From: Agarilytica rhodophyticola | Lineage (GTDB): Bacteria > Pseudomonadota > Gammaproteobacteria > Pseudomonadales > Cellvibrionaceae | Length of the DNA: 64,000 bases | Direction: 5' to 3' | NCBI RefSeq assembly: GCF_002157225.2 | Contig: NZ_CP020038.1 | Location: forward strand, 4,370,501-4,434,500 | In this document: piece by piece, positions 57,209 to 64,000 of the stretch | How positions within the stretch are numbered: the stretch's first letter is position 1 | Layout of the letters: each line of letters opens with the position of its first letter | The notes under the pieces: generated by a model | Told to the model about the DNA's origin: nothing | Database searches by the model: none | What the model saw: the letters and a program-made list of their open reading frames with translations, nothing else | Position numbers and translations under genes: made by a program

Positions 57209-57243
57209 TTTATATATTTTTTTAGTAAACTGTTAACAGTTTA
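57209..57243 (-). promoter_or_regulatory. promoter and operator of the PhyH gene
   Basis: The 18-bp perfect palindrome TAAACTGTTAACAGTTTA (57226-57243) contains ACTGTTAACAGT, a one-base-per-arm variant of the locus operator. On the minus strand, TTAACA (57236-57231) and TATAAA (57214-57209) are separated by 16 bp. The ATG is about 28 bp beyond. Confidence 0.65.
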
Positions 57244-57530
57244 AATATTGACAATAGTATATTTCACAGCTTTTTAGTGAATCACTTAACAAAAAATATT
57301 AATCTACAATCATTATTTTTATCTTCATCAAATAGCGTTTACTAAGATAATGGGGTCGAAAAAAATGTCGCCAAAAATAACAAGAGTGCAGTTAATAAGC
57401 CATGAAATTCTGGCATGTATTCAATAATACAACCATTAATTGTAAATTTTATTTACATTAAAACTTAAGCAATAATATGAACATTCAGTATTTGAAAAAC
57501 CTAATCAAGATATTATTGATGCACACCAAT

Positions 57531-57576
57531 ATTGTATACAATTTACTATTAACAATATTTCATATTCTGTTATAGT
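57531..57576 (+). promoter_or_regulatory. promoter and operator of the TonB-dependent receptor gene
   Basis: The perfect palindrome ATTGTATACAAT (57531-57542) matches the FCD-GntR consensus core. It is seven bases from a TTAACA box (57549-57554) which, with TATAGT (57571-57576, 16-bp spacer), forms a strong promoter. A leader of about 120 bp separates it from the ATG at 57701. Confidence 0.75.
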
Positions 57577-57700
57577 GCGCAACACCTTGTAAAAAAATAG
57601 AAATTTGATGAAGGAAATCAAGGTAAAAACTCTAATTCTCACCTTCATGTTAGCTTGTCGTGAAGATAAAAAATAATAATAACAGATGGAGGGTTCGACT

Positions 57701-60700
57701 ATGTCGGCTACCACGGTTTATTTTCGGTTGACTGCTCTTGCAACAGCAGTTTTAACATTAAGTGGTAATACCTATTCTCAACAAAAAAACGCAGATCTAG
57801 AAATTGAAGAGGTGGTGGTAACCGGTATCCGTGCAGCGATTGAGCGATCAATAGAGGATAAAAAGAAGGCTCAAAATATTATTGATACTATTAATGCGGA
57901 AGATATTGGTAAAACCACAGACCAAAATATTGCCGAAGCTTTGTCTAGAGTAACAGGTGTATCCTTACAAACACGAGATGGCGAAGGAACTACTATAACC
58001 GTGCGGGGAGCCGGCTCGAATCAAAACAACATCAGCCTTAATGGTGTCACCTTAACTTCGACAGACTTTAATCAATCTGTTGATTTAAGTGCGTTCTCTG
58101 CTGACATATTGTCTAAGCTTGAAGTAGTTAAAACACCCAGTGCCGATCACGATGAAGGCGCTCTGGGAGCAAATATCAACTTAGTGACTACACGACCACT
58201 GGAAACCAGTAAAAATATTCGTGCCATCACCTTGCAAGGAAGAAGGAATAACTTCGCTGAACAAAATGATCACAAACTATCGTTATCTTTTTCACAAAAA
58301 CTCTTGGATGATTCTCTAGGATTTATTCTAACTGCATTTGACGAAACCAATACCTATCGCAAAGATCAATTTCTAGTAGATGATTACGTGGCGTCGCACG
58401 TAGGTCAGAGCGCAGTCAGAATAGCACGCGATCAAAATGATAATATTATCTCGGATGTTAACGGCATCGTTGCCACGGGGATGTCATATCAACTACATCA
58501 AAATGAAAGTGATAGAAAGGGCTTCACTTTTGGTATTCAATGGCAGCCAGATGATAGTACCGATATCTTTTTAGATGTAAGTAAAAGTAAACAGAGTCTC
58601 GTACAAAATTGGCATGCAGTTAAAACCCGTCGTCCGAATGACCCTAATTTTGTTGAGGGGCGCAACACAGTGACGACTCAACCCGCAGCACCTTATACCG
58701 ACCCACAAGAAGATTGGTACACTATTGATACACGCACTAGAACATTTACAAAATATTTAAATCGAAGTGGTTTTGGAGATCTACTGCGTTCAGAAGGTGG
58801 TAGCGATGTAGATAATGATATTGCATCACTAAAACTTAGCCACGATATCAGCGATGCATTTACCATTGAATTCGGCGTCGCTTACTCACGTAGTAAGTCA
58901 GAATCAAAACCCAACGGATTTCTGACAATGCAGAACGGTAATACCGTTAATGGTCATGTTTTGTATAATGCCGGCCCCGTTGGCACCCCTGGAGGCATCG
59001 AGCCAATCGGTTATGACTGTAGCAGCGGCTCGTGTAACTTGGAATTCGGTGAGGGGTTTGCGAACCTTGGAGAAAACATTCTTAATTATACAGACGAAAA
59101 TGGTGTGCCTCGAGTGGCGTGGTGGGATAATTCAGCGACAACAGGCTTTAACCCTCAGGATATAGAAGCACAACATATTGGTTTTCTCTCCGAAACAGAC
59201 CAAAGTGTTGATGATAAAAATACCAGTTTCAATATTGATTTAGACTGGCATATCGATACTTTTGGTATTACGACATTAGAGTTTGGCACTAAAGTTTCAA
59301 TGCGGGACAAAGCCGTGGATAACCAGATCTTCGACTTTGGAAATGTGACCCGCTCGACAATAGTACGTGACGACAAGGGAAACCCCGTCGGCCGGCCGGG
59401 AGAAGGGCTAATTGATATTCGCGCGCCTCTACTTCTTTCTGGAGAAACATTTCCATACGATGATTTCATGCACACCTTAGGTTATGGTCGAGATAATGCC
59501 ACCATCGGGTGGGATTTAGTTTCAGCACGCAGGGCTTTAAATTTAGTATTAGATAACGAAAACACGATTCGCAACACTGATGCGACAGAAACACGAAGTA
59601 GTGAATTAACTTCAAATGCGGGATATATAAAAGCAAATTTTTCATTTTTTGACGAACGATTAACAGGTGATTTAGGTATCAGATATGTTGAAACAGAAGT
59701 GGAAGCTTTTGGTTCCTCCGGTGTTAATTTCTTCTCTCATACAGCTTTTGATTTAGAGCGGGAATTTGACTTAGTTACATTATCGCAACTACGCAACCAA
59801 GATTTACCTCCCTGCCCTACCGTCATACCTGCAAATGGGATAATGCCTGCTGACTATGAAAACAAATACCAGCGTGTAGATGGTTTAGGCTGGGATACCT
59901 CAAGTGGTGCTGATCCTTCTGGCTGGACACCCATTGCTGATGTTGGCCCCTGCCATGAACAAGAGCTGGTGCGCTTAGAAGCTTATTATGATGCGTTAGC
60001 GGCCGATCCGAACTTTTCAGGGGTAAGGCCTGATGTCAACTGGGTCACAATGTGGCGCCATGCCGATATTTCCACAACACATGTATATGGATGGGGTAAT
60101 AACTTTGGGCTCGACTGGGAAGTAGATGCTAATGGCAACAATATTTATACAGATAGAAATCGTGTAGATCGAACTCTATCCTCAACGCCAGCATATGATA
60201 AACATCGATACAGCAATGTCTTACCGAGCTTAAATGTAAATTATACATTTAATAATAAACTAATCGGACGGTTAGCATTATCGAAAACAATGGCTCGCCC
60301 TGAATTAGATTTACTGCGTCCAGGGTTTAGAGTGGCCGAAACTGCATGGCGGCCACGTTCAACTAATACTGTTACGCTATTTGATACTGATCTTGAACCA
60401 CTGGAATCCAATAACTTTGATATAGCACTGGAGTGGTATTTTAATGAATCATCTATACTATCAGCGGCTTTTTTCCACAAAGATATGAAAAATTTCTCTA
60501 CCATAGAATCAACGCGCGGCTACATACGAGACATCAGAAATATCTGGAACGGTGAAAACTTCACATCTGATGATTTGGTACTTGTTGCAAACGATGATAC
60601 AGAAAACAACTACGGTTTGAACGGTTGTATGCCCAATCGAACAGTTGCCGACTTTGCCTTCGACTCAGACCCAGAAAACTGGAGCAATGACTATAGAGTC

Positions 60701-61351
60701 TTATGTGGTATCTACAATATCAATGCGGTACGCAATGGTGCAGGAGCAACAATTTCCGGCATCGAATTGCAATACAGTCAAACCTATGATTTCTTGCCAG
60801 GCTACTTTTTAAGTGGGTTGGGAACTAGTCTTAATTATACCTATCAAGACAGCGAATATGAGTTGGAAACATCTTCCATAGACGCGTCGCAGGAAATAGC
60901 TCCTCTACCCGTCGCTGACACCCCAGAACATACATATAACGCTACTGCTTTTTGGCAACAAGGTGGGCATCAAATACGGCTATCTTTTCGCGGCACAAGT
61001 GATAGCTTAGTTGGAATTGATGGCAATACTGGACTAAGTGGTAGAACATGGAATCAAGGTACCCTTTGGAATGAAGGACGCGACACGCTTGATCTTTCAG
61101 CTACCTATCAGCTAAATGATATAGCTAGCATTACTTTTCAAGCAATTAATCTTACAGACTCCGAGTCACGAACTTATTTTACTAGTCGCACACTTAGCGT
61201 CATACCAACATTTGATGATACCGGTCAGCTAACGGGATACCAACCGTGGAATGAAGGCGACCCTCTTGATGGAGGAGCAACCAAATCACGAACAGTAAGT
61301 CGGTTTAAGACAGGCATAATCTACCGTCTAGGAATACGACTAGATTTTTAA
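57701..61351 (+). CDS. TonB-dependent receptor, agar-oligosaccharide type
   Basis: 1216 residues from the ATG at 57701. GGAGGG is seven bases upstream, while the ATG at 57686 would put that site inside the gene. The signal peptide (to about residue 27) is followed by a TonB-box-like EIEEVVVTGIRAAIERS. The plug domain holds DIGKTTDQNIAEALSRVTGV and TITVRGAGSN, and a 22-strand barrel follows, ending GIIYRLGIRLDF. The length and plug match the 'TonB-dependent receptor' family common in Cellvibrionales and Xanthomonas polysaccharide loci. It would import agaro-oligosaccharides across the outer membrane. It is the first gene of a four-gene plus-strand set with the kinase and glycosidases. Confidence 0.93.
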   Translation: MSATTVYFRLTALATAVLTLSGNTYSQQKNADLEIEEVVVTGIRAAIERSIEDKKKAQNIIDTINAEDIGKTTDQNIAEALSRVTGVSLQTRDGEGTTITVRGAGSNQNNISLNGVTLTSTDFNQSVDLSAFSADILSKLEVVKTPSADHDEGALGANINLVTTRPLETSKNIRAITLQGRRNNFAEQNDHKLSLSFSQKLLDDSLGFILTAFDETNTYRKDQFLVDDYVASHVGQSAVRIARDQNDNIISDVNGIVATGMSYQLHQNESDRKGFTFGIQWQPDDSTDIFLDVSKSKQSLVQNWHAVKTRRPNDPNFVEGRNTVTTQPAAPYTDPQEDWYTIDTRTRTFTKYLNRSGFGDLLRSEGGSDVDNDIASLKLSHDISDAFTIEFGVAYSRSKSESKPNGFLTMQNGNTVNGHVLYNAGPVGTPGGIEPIGYDCSSGSCNLEFGEGFANLGENILNYTDENGVPRVAWWDNSATTGFNPQDIEAQHIGFLSETDQSVDDKNTSFNIDLDWHIDTFGITTLEFGTKVSMRDKAVDNQIFDFGNVTRSTIVRDDKGNPVGRPGEGLIDIRAPLLLSGETFPYDDFMHTLGYGRDNATIGWDLVSARRALNLVLDNENTIRNTDATETRSSELTSNAGYIKANFSFFDERLTGDLGIRYVETEVEAFGSSGVNFFSHTAFDLEREFDLVTLSQLRNQDLPPCPTVIPANGIMPADYENKYQRVDGLGWDTSSGADPSGWTPIADVGPCHEQELVRLEAYYDALAADPNFSGVRPDVNWVTMWRHADISTTHVYGWGNNFGLDWEVDANGNNIYTDRNRVDRTLSSTPAYDKHRYSNVLPSLNVNYTFNNKLIGRLALSKTMARPELDLLRPGFRVAETAWRPRSTNTVTLFDTDLEPLESNNFDIALEWYFNESSILSAAFFHKDMKNFSTIESTRGYIRDIRNIWNGENFTSDDLVLVANDDTENNYGLNGCMPNRTVADFAFDSDPENWSNDYRVLCGIYNINAVRNGAGATISGIELQYSQTYDFLPGYFLSGLGTSLNYTYQDSEYELETSSIDASQEIAPLPVADTPEHTYNATAFWQQGGHQIRLSFRGTSDSLVGIDGNTGLSGRTWNQGTLWNEGRDTLDLSATYQLNDIASITFQAINLTDSESRTYFTSRTLSVIPTFDDTGQLTGYQPWNEGDPLDGGATKSRTVSRFKTGIIYRLGIRLDF

Positions 61352-61403
61352 TCACGTCATATAAATTTGCCTTAGTATAATAGACAACACTATAGAGACT
61401 TAT

Positions 61404-62333
61404 ATGAAACGCGTTATCATTTTCGGTGAAAGTATGATAGAACTAAGCGCGATAGACTCGCAAACCTATAGAAAATCATTTGCCGGTGACGCTCATAGCA
61501 CTGCGATCTATCTTAAGCGTTCTGGACGAGAATACATAGACTGCTTATTGCTTTCAGCTATTGGCAACGACCATCATAGTGCGATGCTCAAGAGTGTTTT
61601 AAAAGAAGAAAACATTACTATCGATCTACTAATTGAGCATCCCAATAAAACCCTAGGCTTATATGATATTACCAATGATGACAATGGTGAACGTTATTTC
61701 TCCTATTGGCGAGATAACTCAGCTGCACGAGATACCATTGAGCTACTCATGGAAAATACTAATTTACAGAAGAATTTACACTGCGATTACTTTTTCTTTT
61801 CAGGTATTTCACTTGCAATTTTAAATAAGAGTTCAAGGTTATCTTTGTGGAAAATAATAAAGCAACTAAAAAAGCAAGGTACAACAATAATTTTTGATCC
61901 GAATTATCGTCAAAGATTATGGGGATCGCCGTTACAAGCAAAAGACTGTATTACTACGGCAATAAACTTAAGCGACATTATTCTCCCTGGCATGGATGAT
62001 CTAAAGGATTTATTTAGTCTTAGTAATTTTGATGCAGTGAAAAAGTTTATCGGTATATTTGAGTACAATAAAATATGGGTTGTGAAAAATGGAGCCAATA
62101 GTATTTTTTTTCATAGTGAAGAAGTATCTTTTATGTACCCGATCAATCCGATCAAAGCAGTTGTAGACAGTACAGCTGCCGGAGATTCATTCAACGGTAG
62201 CTTTATATCAGCGATCATACGTAATAAAGATATTACAGAAGCAATGAAATATGCTACTAACATTGCAAGAAGGGTGATACAACATAGAGGCGCAATACTG
62301 CCAAAAGAAGATTATCACTACACTATCAATTAG
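61404..62333 (+). CDS. kdgK: PfkB-family sugar kinase, probably 2-keto-3-deoxygluconate kinase
   Basis: 309 residues. PfkB signature 2 (VDSTAAGDSFNGSF) provides the catalytic Asp and anion hole, and FAGDAHSTAIYLKRSG fits the N-terminal signature of KdgK-type kinases. FDPNYRQRLW is typical for KDG kinases. It phosphorylates KDG to KDPG, the last step encoded here before the aldolase (not in the window). It starts 52 bp after the receptor stop and probably shares its transcript. Confidence 0.88.
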   Translation: MKRVIIFGESMIELSAIDSQTYRKSFAGDAHSTAIYLKRSGREYIDCLLLSAIGNDHHSAMLKSVLKEENITIDLLIEHPNKTLGLYDITNDDNGERYFSYWRDNSAARDTIELLMENTNLQKNLHCDYFFFSGISLAILNKSSRLSLWKIIKQLKKQGTTIIFDPNYRQRLWGSPLQAKDCITTAINLSDIILPGMDDLKDLFSLSNFDAVKKFIGIFEYNKIWVVKNGANSIFFHSEEVSFMYPINPIKAVVDSTAAGDSFNGSFISAIIRNKDITEAMKYATNIARRVIQHRGAILPKEDYHYTIN

Positions 62334-62388
62334 ACTCTGTTAGTCATGAAAAAACAATAAAAATATATAATAAAGAAGAAGTTTAGCA

Positions 62389-63474
62389 ATGCAAAAAAAT
62401 AAGTTGAGCAAGGCATCTTTAAGGGCTATCGAACGTGGTTATGATAATACCAATGCTGATTGGCTGTTCGAGTTTGAAATTGAGACACTGGGCGGAGACT
62501 TCTGCTATCAAGAAAACTTAATCAGGCGAGATCCTTCGTCGGTCATAAAAATAGACAGGCTATACCACTGTTGGTATACACGAGGTGAAGGAGAAACCAT
62601 AGGTTTTGGTAGTGGTGATCCTGAAGATAAGGTATTTCCTTGGGATAAAACAGAAGTATGGCATGCGACATCAAGTGACGGGTATATATGGAAGGAATGC
62701 GGGCCTGCAATAAAGGCCGGAGAGAACGGGGAATACGATGATAGAGCCGTATTCACACCTGAAATACTAGTCTATAAAGGTACGTATTATTTAGTCTATC
62801 AAACCGTTAAAGCACCGTACCTCAATCGTACTAAAGAATATATTGCTATGGCTAAGAGCCAATCGCCATATGGCCCATGGCAAAAATCTAAAACACCAAT
62901 ATTAAGCCCTACTGATAATGGGATTTGGTATGGCGAGCAAGATAATCGTTTTATTGTAAAACAATGTGGTGACTTCGACAGCCATAAAGTGCACGACCCT
63001 TGCCTTATGTACTACAAAAATAAGTTTTACCTTTATTATAAGGGGGAAATGATGGGTGAAAATATGAACTTCGGCGGCCGACAAATAAAACACGGCGTCG
63101 CAATTGCCGACAATATCGAAGGGCCATATATCAAGTCTGAGTTTAATCCCATTTCCAATAGTGGTCATGAGGTTGTGATATGGCATTATAACGGTGGAAT
63201 TGCCTCCTTACTCACTACCGACGGCCCAGAAAAGAACACATGCCAGTGGGCTGCAGACGGCGTAAATTTTGACATTATGTCTCATATCAAGACTCCTCCA
63301 GAAGCCATAGGTATATTTCGCGACGAAAATGCTCAAATATCTAATGATCCTCTTAGCGGGATAAGTTGGGGGTTATGTCATAAATATGATAGTTCATGGA
63401 ACTGGAATTATATTTGTCGTTTCAAAACTAAACGACAAATTCTCGACTCGGGAACTTATCAAAATATTAGCTAA
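62389..63474 (+). CDS. GH117 alpha-1,3-(3,6-anhydro-L-galactosidase)
   Basis: 361 residues without signal peptide, so cytoplasmic. Five-bladed beta-propeller of GH117. The sequence follows that of the Saccharophagus neoagarobiose hydrolase closely from memory: [63 protein letters not shown] and [15 protein letters not shown]. It cleaves neoagarobiose and longer neoagaro-oligosaccharides, releasing AHG from the non-reducing end for the adjacent operon. It lies 55 bp after the kinase gene. Confidence 0.95.
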   Translation: MQKNKLSKASLRAIERGYDNTNADWLFEFEIETLGGDFCYQENLIRRDPSSVIKIDRLYHCWYTRGEGETIGFGSGDPEDKVFPWDKTEVWHATSSDGYIWKECGPAIKAGENGEYDDRAVFTPEILVYKGTYYLVYQTVKAPYLNRTKEYIAMAKSQSPYGPWQKSKTPILSPTDNGIWYGEQDNRFIVKQCGDFDSHKVHDPCLMYYKNKFYLYYKGEMMGENMNFGGRQIKHGVAIADNIEGPYIKSEFNPISNSGHEVVIWHYNGGIASLLTTDGPEKNTCQWAADGVNFDIMSHIKTPPEAIGIFRDENAQISNDPLSGISWGLCHKYDSSWNWNYICRFKTKRQILDSGTYQNIS

Positions 63475-63498
63475 CAACAATATTCTAAAGGAATCATC

Positions 63499-64000
63499 AT
63501 GGGTAAAGCGGTTATATCCTGCTCTATATTATCTGTTTTTTGTATATTAACCTCATGTCAACATAGTGACATGACATATAGAAATGTTTTCCCAGAGCCA
63601 CTTTATAGTTTTGAAAAAAACAATAATGAACAAGGGATATCATTTATAAACGCCCAAGGAAAAACAACAGATAGATATGCCACACACGGAAAACAAGCGC
63701 TAAACATACAATATTCTTCACAACAACATTCATATGCAAGCGTTAATTTCCAACCAAAAAAACCATGGGACTGGAGCCAATATAAAAATTTCAGTATCGC
63801 TTTTGATATTGGCAACCAAGGTAAATTTTCCAGCCACCTTTACCTTGATATAGAAGATATAGACGGCAATATATACACTCGTAGCGTTAATGTCGCTGTA
63901 GGATCTGAGCATACGTATTATGCGAAAATGCATGGGCATGATTTGAGCAATGATAAAAATGATTTAAACTTAAGTTCTGGTCTACGCTCCAACCCTCCTA
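63499..64000 (+). CDS. GH50-like agarase lipoprotein, N-terminal part only
   Basis: 167 codons up to the window edge; the gene continues. AAGGA precedes the ATG at 63499. The lipobox VFCILTSCQH shows a lipoprotein, facing the periplasm or surface. The mature start is a beta-sandwich module like the N-terminal domain of GH50 beta-agarases (W-D-WSQYKNFSIAFDIGN-G, SSHLYLDIEDIDGN), and the sequence ends with the characteristic SGLRSNPP. The catalytic barrel is outside the window. It would cut agarose or neoagaro-oligosaccharides to neoagarobiose for GH117. Confidence 0.72.
   Translation, partial: MGKAVISCSILSVFCILTSCQHSDMTYRNVFPEPLYSFEKNNNEQGISFINAQGKTTDRYATHGKQALNIQYSSQQHSYASVNFQPKKPWDWSQYKNFSIAFDIGNQGKFSSHLYLDIEDIDGNIYTRSVNVAVGSEHTYYAKMHGHDLSNDKNDLNLSSGLRSNPP

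Noticed and set aside
1-64000. tRNA, rRNA, integrase, prophage or full-length IS genes
   Set aside because: I searched by eye for conserved tRNA/rRNA stretches and transposase or integrase motifs and saw none; a dedicated scan could still find a tRNA.

Overview
The window looks like chromosome of a marine, polysaccharide-degrading gammaproteobacterium, most likely a member of the Cellvibrionales (Saccharophagus, Teredinibacter or Agarilytica-like). This is inferred from low GC by eye, long AT-rich spacers, a very long TonB-dependent receptor of the type used for sugar uptake, a complete agar/3,6-anhydro-L-galactose locus, a His-rich periplasmic protein and diheme and multiheme cytochromes. 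No rRNA, tRNA, CRISPR array or transposase gene was recognised.

Layout. (1) 0-5.4 kb: an incomplete secreted protein of unknown function, a small secreted protein downstream of a 5 x 11 bp tandem repeat, and an overlapping pair encoding a predicted DNA-binding/membrane protein and a TPR protein. A MITE-like element follows at 5.8-6.1 kb. (2) 6.3-20.2 kb, all on the minus strand: an operon-like biosynthetic cluster that reads, in order of transcription: discrete malonyl acyltransferase, methyltransferase-GNAT (MT-GNAT) fusion, free ACP, KAS III, second ACP, KAS II, acyl-CoA oxidase-like flavoprotein, thioesterase, FAH-family hydrolase, branched-chain-type aminotransferase, ketoreductase, 2-hydroxyacid dehydrogenase-type flavoprotein, MaoC dehydratase, and EamA exporter. 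The MT-GNAT plus ACP arrangement matches the first three domains of the loading modules in SxtA (saxitoxin), AprA (apratoxin) and GphF (gephyronic acid). Here the pieces are separate polypeptides serving a dissociated, type II-like ketosynthase system. I know of no described system of this composition, and it is the most interesting object in the window. A desaturase, a GNAT-like acyltransferase and a membrane protein at 21.9-24.7 kb lie upstream on the same strand and may be accessory.

(3) 24.7-49.5 kb: mixed accessory and signalling genes. These include a decayed PAS/NtrY-like histidine kinase, an FN3 secreted protein, a small protein with an LTGC...HH signature reminiscent of glutamine-deamidase toxins, a MauG-type diheme peroxidase divergent from a BaeSR-like two-component system, and an HPt-REC-REC-degenerate EAL protein. 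Further on are a His-rich metal-binding protein, several unknowns, a frameshifted TSP3-repeat protein and an orphan six-heme cytochrome. Spacers here are long and AT-rich.

(4) 49.5-64 kb: a 3,6-anhydro-L-galactose (AHG) catabolic regulon. A TonB-dependent receptor and an MFS porter would import agar oligosaccharides. A GH50-like lipoprotein (cut by the window end) and a cytoplasmic GH117 would release AHG. An aldehyde dehydrogenase makes anhydrogalactonate, a cycloisomerase makes 2-keto-3-deoxy-L-galactonate, an MDR dehydrogenase and a KduD-like SDR epimerise it through the diketo intermediate to KDG, and a PfkB kinase makes KDPG. A FadR-type GntR regulator (49.5 kb) is the probable controller. 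I found 12-bp palindromes of the ATTGTnnACAAT type in or next to plausible promoters of the cycloisomerase operon, the MFS gene, an unexplained PhyH-type dioxygenase and the receptor gene, with a weaker copy upstream of gntR itself. KDPG aldolase is not in the window.
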